DNA of 24,791 nucleotides from Bryobacterales bacterium (GCA_003132905.1 PKZC01000331.1:1-24791); one strand, 5' to 3'. Positions 1 through 7,316 are shown, counted from the stretch's first letter. The notes: generated by a model not told the origin, from the sequence alone. Made by a program: numbers and translations.

Positions 1-1719
1 CTTGGCGATCATCTCGCGCATTTCGCGTCCCAGCGACGTACGATTCATCACCGCTTGCTGCGCGATTGAAATCAGGTTGGCTTCCGCGTAGTAAAGATTC
101 AGGCCTGCGGCCAGCCGGAAGAAGATGAAGCCCATCATCAGGGGCATCATCACGGTCATCATTCTCTGCTGCGCCGGATCCATGCCGGCCTGGGGCGTCA
201 TGCGCTGCATGAAGAACATGGTGACGATGATGGCGATGGGCAGAATGTGCCAGGGATCGGCGGCGGACAGGTCGTGGATCCAGAGCCAGGGCGCGTGGCG
301 AAGATCCATGGCTACGTTGAGCATGCGGTAGTAGGCGAAGAGGAAGGGCATCTGGATGAGCAGCGGGAGGCAGCCTCCGATGGGATTGACGCCTTCCTTC
401 TTATAAAACTCCATTACTTCCTGGTTCTGCTCGGCCTTCTTGGGGTCGCGCATGCTGAGACCCTTGTATTTCGCGTTGATCGTGGCGAGTTTGGGCTGCA
501 GGGCCTGCATCTTGCGCTGCGATTTCATGCTCTTCAGACGCAGCGGAAGTAGCACCACGTTAATGGCAATGGTGATCAGAACAATAGACCAGCCGTAGTT
601 GTGAACGAAGTTGTCGTTCACCCAATGCATGGCGAGGAACAGCGGCTTGGCGATCACGCCATACCAGCCCCAGTCGATCATTTGCTGCAGCTTGGGATCC
701 ACGCGGCGCAGCAGGTCGATATCCTTGGGCCCGACAAACAGGGTGAAGCGATTCACCGAATCGCCGCCCAGTTCCACGCCCACCCGCATTTCTTCCTTGC
801 CGGCGGGAGCGGGAGGCACATCGTCCTTGATGGTCTGCACCTTCACCTGCGTGTTGTCTTTGGGTAGAAACACGGCTGCAAAGAAACGGTCGTCCAAACC
901 GGCGAAGGAATAATCCCCGGTGGTGATCAGCGGACCGTCCTTAACGGATTTGGCGTCCTTGGTATAGAGCTTGCCCTGGCCGAGGCCCAGCATCGCGGCC
1001 TCTTTCGGGTCGAAATAGACGGCGTGCTCTTCCGCTGTGCGATTCAGAACGGTGGCATCTCCAAAGCCGCCGCGCCATTGAATCAGGTGGTCGGTGGGGG
1101 TCCCGTTGAGGGACACTTCCGTTTCGATTTGCGAAAGGTAGCCGGCCTTTGAAAACTGCAGGGTCTTCTTCGCGTAGTTCTTCCCATCGGAGAACTCATA
1201 TTCGATACCTAAACCATTGGCTGCCGGCTTGGCTACGTAGAGGCCGTAATTCAGCGCGTCTGCGGCTTTGTCGTCCCGCAGCACGATGGAAAAAGGGGGC
1301 GCCACTTTGGAATAACTTGCTGAGTTTATCAATTCCAATGGCTTGCCTTGCTTGTCGCGATATTTCTTGAGGATCCAACTGCGGACTGTTCCACCACGAT
1401 TGGAGAGCGTCACCCGATAGATGTCGGTGTCGATGACGAATTGCTGTTCGGCCGTAGCCTCTATCTGCCCGGGCGCTGGTTGGGAACTGGCGGATTGCTG
1501 CGTCGCAGGCAGCGGCGCTGGGGCCACGGCGGCCGATTTCGTAGTCGCCGATGCGTTTTGGTCGCTGCTCTTAATTCCGGTCTTGGGCGGCGGGGCCGGC
1601 GCTTTGTAGAAATAGGGCGTGAGGAACAGCACCAATCCCAGCAGCACAAACGCCAGCAGGAGCCGTTGCTCCATGGTGAGTTCTTTTCTTGCGGGCTTGT
1701 TGGGTTGGTTATCGGCCAT
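1..1719 (-). CDS. yidC: Membrane protein insertase YidC (partial, C-terminus off the left edge)
   Basis: Inserts and folds inner-membrane proteins, alone or with SecYEG. The frame is open from the ATG at 1719 to the window edge (573 codons, no stop reached), so the C-terminus is missing. Seen: an N-terminal membrane anchor at about residues 17-38 (LLLAFVLLGLVLFLTPYFY), a Pro/Ala/Ser/Thr-rich linker, a large periplasmic beta domain, then the conserved insertase core with NYGWSIVLITIAINVVLLPLR, a basic cytoplasmic hairpin (LKSMKSQRKMQALQPKL), EFYKKEGVNPIGGCLPLLIQ, and the last helix region GLNLYYAEANLISIAQQ. An N-terminal anchor plus periplasmic domain is the Gram-negative architecture. It lies 14 nt after yidD in the usual rpmH-rnpA-yidD-yidC order. 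The family match is clear. Confidence 0.96.
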   Translation of the reverse strand, partial: MADNQPNKPARKELTMEQRLLLAFVLLGLVLFLTPYFYKAPAPPPKTGIKSSDQNASATTKSAAVAPAPLPATQQSASSQPAPGQIEATAEQQFVIDTDIYRVTLSNRGGTVRSWILKKYRDKQGKPLELINSASYSKVAPPFSIVLRDDKAADALNYGLYVAKPAANGLGIEYEFSDGKNYAKKTLQFSKAGYLSQIETEVSLNGTPTDHLIQWRGGFGDATVLNRTAEEHAVYFDPKEAAMLGLGQGKLYTKDAKSVKDGPLITTGDYSFAGLDDRFFAAVFLPKDNTQVKVQTIKDDVPPAPAGKEEMRVGVELGGDSVNRFTLFVGPKDIDLLRRVDPKLQQMIDWGWYGVIAKPLFLAMHWVNDNFVHNYGWSIVLITIAINVVLLPLRLKSMKSQRKMQALQPKLATINAKYKGLSMRDPKKAEQNQEVMEFYKKEGVNPIGGCLPLLIQMPFLFAYYRMLNVAMDLRHAPWLWIHDLSAADPWHILPIAIIVTMFFMQRMTPQAGMDPAQQRMMTVMMPLMMGFIFFRLAAGLNLYYAEANLISIAQQAVMNRTSLGREMREMIAK

Positions 1720-1733
1720 GATGTTGCAAATTT

Positions 1734-1943
1734 CTAGCGGACCGGATCGAAGCCGCCCACATGGAATGGATGGCAGCGCAGGAGCCGACGCAGACCCATG
1801 CCGACGCCTCTGAGCACGCCATATCGATCCACGGCCTCCAGCATGTATTCCGAACAGGTGGGAGAAAACCGGCAGGCCGAGGGCAATAGCGGCGACACGA
1901 AGCGTTTGTAAAGACGCAAAGTAGCGATTACTGCTTTCTGCAT
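1734..1943 (-). CDS. yidD: Membrane protein insertion efficiency factor YidD
   Basis: A small (69 aa) membrane-associated protein of the YidD/UPF0161 family, thought to assist YidC-dependent insertion. The sequence shows the family core: an amphipathic N-terminus ([11 protein letters not shown]), the cysteine-containing signature [15 protein letters not shown], and the C-terminal [13 protein letters not shown]. The frame extends upstream to 2030, but that extension is not YidD-like and lies inside rnpA, so I take the ATG at 1943. The start overlaps the rnpA stop by 16 nt, which suggests translational coupling. Length and motifs are typical of the family. Confidence 0.94.
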   Translation of the reverse strand: MQKAVIATLRLYKRFVSPLLPSACRFSPTCSEYMLEAVDRYGVLRGVGMGLRRLLRCHPFHVGGFDPVR

Positions 1944-2365
1944 TGCGTCACCAACCGATCCACTTCCCGTCGAAGCTCCTCTACCGGCGCCGCGATCGCG
2001 GGACGGCGCGGGTTGATCACAATATCCCATTCCTGCGCCACCTCGGGCAAGCGCACCCGCAGCGCCTCACGCAGCCTCCGCTTCACGCGATTGCGGAGCA
2101 CGGCTTTACCAAAAGCCCTCGGGACGGTGAAACCCAGACGGGGCCCTTCGCTTCCGGTCCTGGCCACACGCAGGCAAAAGGCGGCAAAATAGCGGCCCGT
2201 AAAGCGAGTTCCTTGATTGTAGGCCTTGCGGAAATCGGCGGCTCTCAGAATCCGAGCAGTAGTCGGGAAGCCGACGCTAGTCGGCGTACCGAACGGCTCT
2301 CTCGTCGCTAACGGTGAGTTTGTGGCGGCCCTTGGCGCGGCGGCGTGAAAGCACAGCGCGGCCAT
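1928..2365 (-). CDS. rnpA: Ribonuclease P protein component; start lies within rpmH
   Basis: Protein subunit of RNase P, which trims tRNA 5' leaders together with the RnpB RNA. The conserved body is evident: [17 protein letters not shown], then [19 protein letters not shown], with the RNA-binding RNR motif in [13 protein letters not shown], and [10 protein letters not shown]. The nearest in-frame ATG upstream of the core is at 2365, giving 145 aa with an N-terminal tail of about 38 residues. No ATG, GTG or TTG occurs in this frame between 2365 and the core; only CTG or ATT codons do. This start lies inside rpmH, giving an 89-nt out-of-frame overlap. A further in-frame ATG at 2395 is possible. 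The 3' end overlaps yidD by 16 nt. Identity is firm; the start is inferred. Confidence 0.9.
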   Translation of the reverse strand: MAALCFHAAAPRAATNSPLATREPFGTPTSVGFPTTARILRAADFRKAYNQGTRFTGRYFAAFCLRVARTGSEGPRLGFTVPRAFGKAVLRNRVKRRLREALRVRLPEVAQEWDIVINPRRPAIAAPVEELRREVDRLVTQCRKQ

Positions 2366-2444
2366 TTTTCGTGGACATGCGAACTCGGAATCCATGTGTC
2401 TTTGCCCGCTTGCGGTTGTTTGGCTGAAAGGTGCGTTTTGGCAT
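2277..2444 (-). CDS. rpmH: 50S ribosomal protein L34
   Basis: A 55-residue ribosomal protein of the large subunit. The translation starts [19 protein letters not shown] and continues [21 protein letters not shown], the near-invariant L34 sequence, rich in Lys and Arg. It ends with a C-terminal tail of about 15 residues ([15 protein letters not shown]), longer than the roughly 45-residue family norm. A GAGG Shine-Dalgarno (complement of 2451-2454) sits 6 nt before the ATG at 2444, and a strong promoter lies about 50 nt further upstream. It is first in the rpmH-rnpA-yidD-yidC operon. The extra tail occupies the stretch that overlaps rnpA in another frame. Confidence 0.97.
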   Translation of the reverse strand: MPKRTFQPNNRKRAKTHGFRVRMSTKNGRAVLSRRRAKGRHKLTVSDERAVRYAD

Positions 2445-2497
2445 TTATTTCCTCGGCCCGGGCAAAGCACCCGAAACGTAGAAGACTAGCAAGTTCC

Positions 2498-2526
2498 AGT
2501 ATAAGAGGCGGGTACTGGGGTGTCAA
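2498..2526 (-). promoter_or_regulatory. Sigma70-type promoter of the rpmH operon
   Basis: On the minus strand a perfect -35 TTGACA (2526-2521) is followed by exactly 17 nt and a -10 TATACT (2503-2498). The predicted start of transcription is near 2491, giving a leader of about 46 nt before the rpmH ATG at 2444. This is the best -35/-10 pair in the window, as expected for a ribosomal-protein operon. Confidence 0.85.
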
Positions 2527-2616
2527 ACTTGGCGGCATCTGAAGTAGCGCCAACATCAACCAACAGGCCCGCCACGGTATGCGGGGCAACGCCAGTCATG
2601 CGGGATACTGCGCGGC

Positions 2617-2652
2617 AAGATGCACCCCTCTATCAAGATGCACCCCTCTACA
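2617..2652. repeat. Tandem 18-bp direct repeat
   Basis: Two adjacent copies of an 18-bp unit, AAGATGCACCCCTCTATC (2617-2634) and AAGATGCACCCCTCTACA (2635-2652), are identical over the first 16 bases. They lie in the non-coding gap between the divergent rpmH and higB promoters (2445-2757). Nothing else was recognised in 2527-2700. The function is unknown; this could be slippage or a remnant of a mobile-element end. Confidence 0.7.
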
Positions 2653-2702
2653 ATGGCGGCGGTCAGTGGGAATCGGTGCCTCCAAAATGGAAACTTCACT
2701 CT

Positions 2703-2747
2703 ATCTGTGAATCTGTGATTGACAGAATAACACGAAGGATCTAAGAT
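2703..2747 (+). promoter_or_regulatory. Probable higBA promoter with operator-like repeats
   Basis: TTGACA (2719-2724), a 17-nt spacer and a weak -10 TAAGAT (2742-2747) precede the higB ATG at 2758, so the predicted mRNA leader is only a few bases. Overlapping the -35 are two adjacent ATCTGTGA direct repeats (2703-2710, 2711-2718) and a perfect inverted repeat TCTGT-gattg-ACAGA (2712-2726). HigA-type antitoxins usually repress their own operon by binding such palindromes, so this is a plausible autoregulatory operator. The assignment is inference. Confidence 0.55.
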
Positions 2748-2757
2748 ACGAACTGGT

Positions 2758-3054
2758 ATGGAGGTCCTATTCCGGGACGAAACCTACAAGTCGTTGGAGA
2801 GCGATCCAAAATTCACCGGCGCTCATTCCGCTGCGATTGTGAAGGCGTATCGGAATCGTATGAACTTCATCAGGCAAGCGCCAGACGAGCGCGATCTGTA
2901 TGCGTGGAAATCTCTTCGGTTTGAGAAGTTACAAGGGAGTCGCGATCATCAACACTCTCTTCGATTGAACGATCAATGGAGGCTCATCATCGAACTGGAA
3001 GGTACATCTCCGAACAAAAAGATTGTGATTGTTGGGATCGAGGACTACCATTAA
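2758..3054 (+). CDS. higB: HigB/RelE-type toxin, type II toxin-antitoxin module
   Basis: A 98-aa protein resembling HigB (plasmid maintenance killer) toxins, ribosome-dependent mRNA endonucleases of the RelE fold. Seen: the C-terminal family signature around residues 61-77 (LQGSRDHQHSLRLNDQWRLII), with the LRLNDQWR element typical of HigB, plus an N-terminal helix region. Length matches the family (about 90-110 aa). Toxin-first order, with the antitoxin beginning in the TAATG overlap at 3052-3056, is the hig arrangement. No Shine-Dalgarno precedes the ATG and the predicted promoter lies just upstream, so it may be translated from a nearly leaderless mRNA. Symbol by family and context. Confidence 0.85.
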   Translation: MEVLFRDETYKSLESDPKFTGAHSAAIVKAYRNRMNFIRQAPDERDLYAWKSLRFEKLQGSRDHQHSLRLNDQWRLIIELEGTSPNKKIVIVGIEDYH

Positions 3055-4190
3055 TGCCCATAACAACTAACCCTGAAGCATTCGCGCCGGGCGAATACAT
3101 CCGCGAGGAGCTTGAAGCGCGTGGCTGGAGCCAGCTTGACCTAGCTGAAATACTGGGCCGACCACCACAGGCTGTAAACGAGATCATCTCAGGCAAGCGG
3201 GCAATCATGCCAGATACCGCTCGCGCTCTCGGTGAAGCCCTGGGCACGAGCGCACAGTTGTGGATGAATCTAGAATCCGCGTATCAACTAGCTAGGCTAG
3301 CTGGGCGAGATGACTCCGTTTCACGCAAAGCAAAACTTTACGAAATCGCTCCGCTCAAGGATATGCAAAAGCGCGGATGGATTGAACAGTCTTCAAATAT
3401 CGCAGTCATTGAATCGCAGGTGCTGAGCTTTTACAACATCCCCAGCTTTGACCAACAGATTTATCTTCATCATGCGGCACGGAAGTCTACTGACTACGGA
3501 TCGATCACTTCTGCTCAATTGGCCTGGCTTTATCGCGCCCGCAATCTTGCACGTGGCATCTCTACAACGGGAGGGTTCTCCAAGGAGTCATTGGCTGAGG
3601 CGTTCTTAGAACTTGGCAACCTTAAGGCCTCAGCGGAGGAAGCGCGACGAGTTCCTGCCGTGCTAGCCAAAGCAGGAATCCGCTTCTTGATTGTGGCTGA
3701 GCTTCCACACTCCAAGATCGATGGCGTGTGCTTCTGGCTGGATGAAGAATCGCCAGTGATTGCATTGTCGCTGAGATTTGATCGAATCGATTGGTTCTGG
3801 CACACGCTGATGCACGAAATGGCTCACTTGAAAAACGGTGAGGGAAAAGACAATCCCACTTTGGACACCCAACTTGTCGGATCAGATGCGCAGCCGTTTG
3901 ACCAGAAGATGGATAGCGAAAAGACTGCTGATCTATTTGCTACTACGTTCCTTGTCGACCAAGCGAAGCTTGATAATTTTATCGCTAGGGTGCATCCGTT
4001 GTATTCAAAAGCCAAGATTGCCGCCTTTGCCCATAAGATACATGTTCATCCTGGGATTGTGGTTGGACAACTACAGCACAAGGGAAAGATCACATACGCG
4101 CACAGTCGAGAATATCTGGCGAAGATTAAGCAATGGGTTATCTCATCCGCACTAACGGATGGGTGGGGAGAAGCAGTCGATTTGAATTAA
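3054..4190 (+). CDS. higA: HigA-type antitoxin fused to an ImmA/IrrE-family metallopeptidase domain
   Basis: 378 aa. Residues about 12-70 form a HigA/Xre helix-turn-helix (GEYIREELEARGWSQLDLAE, then RPPQAVNEIISGKR). The long C-terminal part contains a zinc-protease signature HEMAH at residues 254-258, preceded by a WFWHTLM stretch, and a downstream ExxAxxFA element (E289, A292, A296) of the ImmA/IrrE (DUF955) type. Classical HigA is only about 100 aa, so this is a composite regulator: the HTH should neutralise HigB and repress the operon, and the peptidase domain may cleave a regulator. The start at 3054 overlaps the higB stop by one base, so the pair is coupled. A frame extension to 2976 lies inside higB and was rejected. 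Local base composition is visibly more AT-rich than in neighbouring genes. Confidence 0.87.
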   Translation: MPITTNPEAFAPGEYIREELEARGWSQLDLAEILGRPPQAVNEIISGKRAIMPDTARALGEALGTSAQLWMNLESAYQLARLAGRDDSVSRKAKLYEIAPLKDMQKRGWIEQSSNIAVIESQVLSFYNIPSFDQQIYLHHAARKSTDYGSITSAQLAWLYRARNLARGISTTGGFSKESLAEAFLELGNLKASAEEARRVPAVLAKAGIRFLIVAELPHSKIDGVCFWLDEESPVIALSLRFDRIDWFWHTLMHEMAHLKNGEGKDNPTLDTQLVGSDAQPFDQKMDSEKTADLFATTFLVDQAKLDNFIARVHPLYSKAKIAAFAHKIHVHPGIVVGQLQHKGKITYAHSREYLAKIKQWVISSALTDGWGEAVDLN

Positions 4191-4210
4191 AACGAGCAGG
4201 AGCAATACAA

Positions 4211-4621
4211 ATGGCGTACATCTGGCTGACCAGTACATGAGAGAAGCTGGTCGTGCAGAAGTCACAGCACGAGAGATGGCCCTCTGGGCAATACGAAACA
4301 GGTATTGGGAACCACAACCTTCCGTTCTGGTTCGGCAGTGCGCGGATGAGTTTTCACGTGCCATGCGCGAGGACTACGTGAAGGACCCTAAGGCGCGGCG
4401 GTGAACAGGTGCCACTGTGGGCAGACATTCGCTTGGCTACTCGAAGGCACATGGAAACCGCATTTCAGCAAAGAAGGCAATCGATAGTCGGTGATTGCAA
4501 GCAACTAAAGAACGACCTAGACAGCTACAACGAAAACTTCAATACGGCGGATCCGATCCAAATCGTTGTTGATTTTACAGACGATCTCGAAGAAGCCGAG
4601 TTATCCGCAGGCATAGGCTAA
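4211..4621 (+). pseudogene. Broken conserved hypothetical gene, third member of the higBA islet
   Basis: Two frames appear to encode halves of one protein. The first (ATG at 4237, stop 4402-4404, open from 4186) reads YMREAGRAEVTAREMALWAI...EPQPSVLVRQCADEFSRAMRE and ends DPKARR. The second, one frame on, reads GEQVPLWADIRLATRRHMET, then FQQRRQSIVGDCKQLKNDLD and FTDDLEEAEL, to 4621. I recall full-length bacterial proteins joining these blocks through a short VRAKHA-like segment that is absent here, so a small frame-changing deletion near 4395-4408 is likely. At the 5' end a strong AGGAG (4198-4202) precedes ATG at 4211, but that frame stops after nine codons; one missing base after this ATG would restore GVHLADQYMREA. 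Function is unknown. It lies 20 nt after higA and probably shared its transcript. Confidence 0.68.
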
Positions 4622-4750
4622 ACTCCCCACCGCGCCTTAGCCGCCTTCTTTGGCTATCGGCTTGTGCTTCTATGGGGTCAGCGCCTCAGACGTGTCAGAA
4701 CCGCGCCGGAAATCAAGAGCAACTAATTTCAAATGGACCCGTTACCAGGG

Positions 4751-5326
4751 TCATCTGAAATCGGACAACTTGAAAATACTCGCCAATTCCAGGCCGAACT
4801 CGCTGAGCAAGAGTTCGCCGGCGCCCGCTTCCCGATCGATAAGGCAAATCGCGCCCAGTATTTCCATGCCAACCGATTTCGCGTTCTGGATTGCCACTGC
4901 CGTCGACCCGCCTTTAGTGCAAACGTCGTCGATGATCACGACCTTTCGCCCCTTAGTCTCCGTGAGCCCTTCCACCAGCTTTTGCATCCCGTGTGGCTTA
5001 CGGTCCTTTCGGACGATGAACGAATCGATCGGCGTCGGGCGGTCTAGGCTTTCCCTCGCGATAGCAAAGGCAATCGGGTCCGCTCCCAGCGTCAGTCCGC
5101 CTACGGCCTCCGGAAACCATTTCTTTTCATCCATTTTTTGCAAGCAGAGACGCCCGATTAGCGGCATCGCCCGGGGATCGCAAGTAGTGGGTTTGCAATC
5201 TACATAGACGTCGCTGGTTTGTCCGGAAACGAGGGTAAAAGTACCGAACTGAACGGACTTTTTTTTAAGGATCTCACGAAGCTGATCTAATTCGGTTGCG
5301 GTCGAAATCATTGCAGGGAAAACCAT
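4751..5326 (-). CDS. pyrE: Orotate phosphoribosyltransferase
   Basis: Transfers phosphoribose from PRPP to orotate, giving OMP in de novo pyrimidine synthesis (cytosolic). 191 aa, close to the usual 180-210. Seen: TFTLVSGQTSDVYVDCK near the N-terminus, a GGLTLGADPIA segment, the KDRKPHG loop (about 108-113) and the PRPP-binding motif VVIIDDVCTKGGST (129-142) with its two adjacent aspartates. The start could be M1 (5326) or M6 (5311); no clear Shine-Dalgarno decides. It lies 11 nt downstream of galE on the same strand, so the two are probably co-transcribed, linking orotate conversion with UDP-sugar metabolism. Stop 4751-4753. Confidence 0.95.
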   Translation of the reverse strand: MVFPAMISTATELDQLREILKKKSVQFGTFTLVSGQTSDVYVDCKPTTCDPRAMPLIGRLCLQKMDEKKWFPEAVGGLTLGADPIAFAIARESLDRPTPIDSFIVRKDRKPHGMQKLVEGLTETKGRKVVIIDDVCTKGGSTAVAIQNAKSVGMEILGAICLIDREAGAGELLLSEFGLELASIFKLSDFR

Positions 5327-5337
5327 GATACCAACAC

Positions 5338-6321
5338 TCAGCCTTCCCGCACCGCTCGCTTGCTCTCAAACTCCCATGCCGTCGCGACAATGTCCTTTAT
5401 CTCCGTAAACTTGGGCTTCCAACCCAGCGTCCGCTTCAATTTGTCGGAATTGGCAACCAGGACAGGCGGGTCCCCTTCCCGGCGTGGTCCGATCTCATGC
5501 GGCACCTTGCGCCCCGTCACTCGCTCCACCGCCTGCATTACTTCCTTCACCGATTGCCCGGCGCCCGTCCCTACGTTGAACACATCCGATGTTCCTCCGG
5601 CCAGCAGTTTCTCGATGGCCGCTACGTGAGCTTCCGCCAAGTCGGCCACGTGAATATAGTCGCGGATGCAAGTGCCATCGGGCGTTGCGTAATCATTGCC
5701 GAAAATCGTCATCGGCGTTCCAGAGACAACGGCGCGGATCAGCAACGGTATCAGGTGCGTCTCCGGCTCATGTTCCTCGCCCAGCCCCGATTCCGGATCG
5801 GCCCCGCAGGCGTTAAAATATCGCAGCGCGATGCTACGCAGGCCGCTGCAGCTATCCATCCAGCGCAGCATTTTCTCCACCAGCACTTTCGACTCGCCAT
5901 ATGGATTCACGGGATCGAAAGGAAGATCTTCGGGAATGGGGACCACCTTGGGCGTCCCATACACGGCCGCCGTCGAGGAAAACACCAGCCGCTTCACTCC
6001 CGCCTGAATCATGGCGCACAACAACGATGCGCTGCCACCGTCGTTGTTGAGAAAGTAACTCTCCGGCTTCTTCGTGGACTCTCCCACCATAGAATGGGCC
6101 GCGAAATGAATCACCGCGTCCACTCGCTCACGGACGAACAATTCGCTCAGCGCGGCAGTTTCCAAAAGGTTCAGCTTATGAAAAGGGAGCCCTTGGACGT
6201 TATGCTCGTGTCCGCGCGACAGATCGTCCACAATCACCACGCCGTACCCGCGCCGTTTCAGAAGATGAGCTGTGACCGAACCAATGTAGCCCGCCCCACC
6301 CGTCACCAGAACCTTCGACAT
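5338..6321 (-). CDS. galE: UDP-glucose 4-epimerase
   Basis: Interconverts UDP-glucose and UDP-galactose with tightly bound NAD; feeds the Leloir pathway and surface-polysaccharide precursors. 327 aa, a normal length. Extended SDR features are visible: the Rossmann motif VTGGAGYIGS (residues 6-15), VDDLSRG (31-37), FAAHSMVGES (73-82), the SST of VFSSTAAVYG (115-117) and the catalytic YGESK (Y141, K145), then LRYFNACGADP and RDYIHVADLA. The start at 6321 follows a -10-like TACACT by 8 nt and lacks a Shine-Dalgarno. Upstream gene of the probable galE-pyrE operon; divergent from the dioxygenase at 6405. Confidence 0.95.
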   Translation of the reverse strand: MSKVLVTGGAGYIGSVTAHLLKRRGYGVVIVDDLSRGHEHNVQGLPFHKLNLLETAALSELFVRERVDAVIHFAAHSMVGESTKKPESYFLNNDGGSASLLCAMIQAGVKRLVFSSTAAVYGTPKVVPIPEDLPFDPVNPYGESKVLVEKMLRWMDSCSGLRSIALRYFNACGADPESGLGEEHEPETHLIPLLIRAVVSGTPMTIFGNDYATPDGTCIRDYIHVADLAEAHVAAIEKLLAGGTSDVFNVGTGAGQSVKEVMQAVERVTGRKVPHEIGPRREGDPPVLVANSDKLKRTLGWKPKFTEIKDIVATAWEFESKRAVREG

Positions 6322-6329
6322 AAGGTCTT

Positions 6330-6335
6330 AGTGTA
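6330..6335 (-). promoter_or_regulatory. -10-like element of galE, close to the start codon
   Basis: TACACT on the minus strand, 8 nt before the galE ATG. No convincing -35 and no Shine-Dalgarno, so the predicted transcript has a leader of about two bases. Confidence 0.4.
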
Positions 6336-6404
6336 AAGCGCGGCCGCGTAGCCGTGCTGTATACTCGTTTTTCACCGCGTTTTGCGGTGACCACGGAGGC
6401 ACAT

Positions 6405-7316
6405 ATGCGTGCAATTGACGAACACACGATTACAGAAGCTGCTCTGGAGCAGATGGCATCCACGCCCAATCCGCGCCTGAAGGAAATCATGGCCGTGCTC
6501 ACGCGCCATCTGCATGATTTCGCGCGCGAGGTGGATCTCACGCCGGACGAGTGGCTGGAAGGCATCAAATTTCTGACCGCGGTCGGCCAAAAGTGCACTG
6601 CATACCGGCAGGAGTTTATCCTGCTTTCGGACACCCTGGGTCTCAGCAGCCTGGTGAACGCGCTGCACGATCGCCGCGCCACCGAAGCCGGCACCAAATC
6701 GAGTCTCGTGGGCCCGTTCTACCGCCAGGATTCGCCGACGCTGAAGCTGGGCGATACCATTGTGACCAAGCCTACCAACGGCCTGGAAGTTTGTCTTTAT
6801 GGCCGTGTGTACAACTCCGCGGGGCACGGCGTGCCCAACGCCACAGTGCAGGTCTGGCAGCCGGACGAAACGGGTAACTACGATCTGCAAAAGCACGATC
6901 CTTCCGAAATGGATCTGCGCGGCACGTTCAAAACGGATGCCGATGGCCGCTTCTATCTGCGCACTATCGCGCCGCTCGGCTACATGATTCCGATGGATGG
7001 CCCGGTGGGCGACATGATCCGCGCGCAGAAACGCCACGGCTACCGGCCCGCGCACATTCACTTCATCATCGGCGCGGAAGGCTATCGCGAAGTGGTGACG
7101 GCGCTGTATTTGCAGGGCGATGAGCACATTGATTCCGATACTGTGTTCGGCGTTACGGCATCGCTGATCACCGGCGTAAACGGCAAAGATCCAGCGTCGC
7201 CGATTCCGAATCTGCCAACTATCAAGTTCGACTTCCACCTGCCCGCCGCTGCCGCCTACGGCTCAGGACGCGTGGGGGCCGATCCTTCGCAGATCGTTCA
7301 GAAGGCCGCTCGCTAA
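6405..7316 (+). CDS. Intradiol ring-cleavage dioxygenase (catechol/hydroxyquinol 1,2-dioxygenase-like)
   Basis: Non-heme Fe(III) enzyme that cleaves catechol-type rings between the two hydroxyls to give cis,cis-muconate-type products. 303 aa from the ATG at 6405, which has GGAGG at 6395-6399; an in-frame extension to 6354 was rejected. An N-terminal helical dioxygenase domain (about 20-95) precedes the beta-sandwich core (LVGPFYRQDSP, then VQVWQPDETGNYD). All four iron ligands are recognisable: Y159 (GNYD), Y193 (LGYMIP), H217 and H219 (RPAHIHF). The N-terminal domain points to the catechol/hydroxyquinol/chlorocatechol branch; the exact substrate cannot be read. No muconate cycloisomerase is nearby, so the pathway must continue elsewhere. 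Confidence 0.9.
   Translation: MRAIDEHTITEAALEQMASTPNPRLKEIMAVLTRHLHDFAREVDLTPDEWLEGIKFLTAVGQKCTAYRQEFILLSDTLGLSSLVNALHDRRATEAGTKSSLVGPFYRQDSPTLKLGDTIVTKPTNGLEVCLYGRVYNSAGHGVPNATVQVWQPDETGNYDLQKHDPSEMDLRGTFKTDADGRFYLRTIAPLGYMIPMDGPVGDMIRAQKRHGYRPAHIHFIIGAEGYREVVTALYLQGDEHIDSDTVFGVTASLITGVNGKDPASPIPNLPTIKFDFHLPAAAAYGSGRVGADPSQIVQKAAR

Noticed and set aside
1944..2030. Upstream in-frame extension of yidD
   Set aside because: Lies within rnpA and does not resemble YidD; family proteins begin near the ATG at 1943.
4601..4609. TTATCCGCA, one mismatch from a DnaA box
   Set aside because: A single copy inside the remains of a coding region, with no cluster or AT-rich unwinding region; not evidence of oriC.
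4674..4738. GGGTC...GACCC possible inverted repeat suggestive of a REP/mobile-element end
   Set aside because: Only five matching bases and no transposase nearby; too weak to call.
5497..6336. 279-codon plus-strand open frame opposite galE
   Set aside because: Shadow of galE; low-complexity His/Arg-rich translation without family features.
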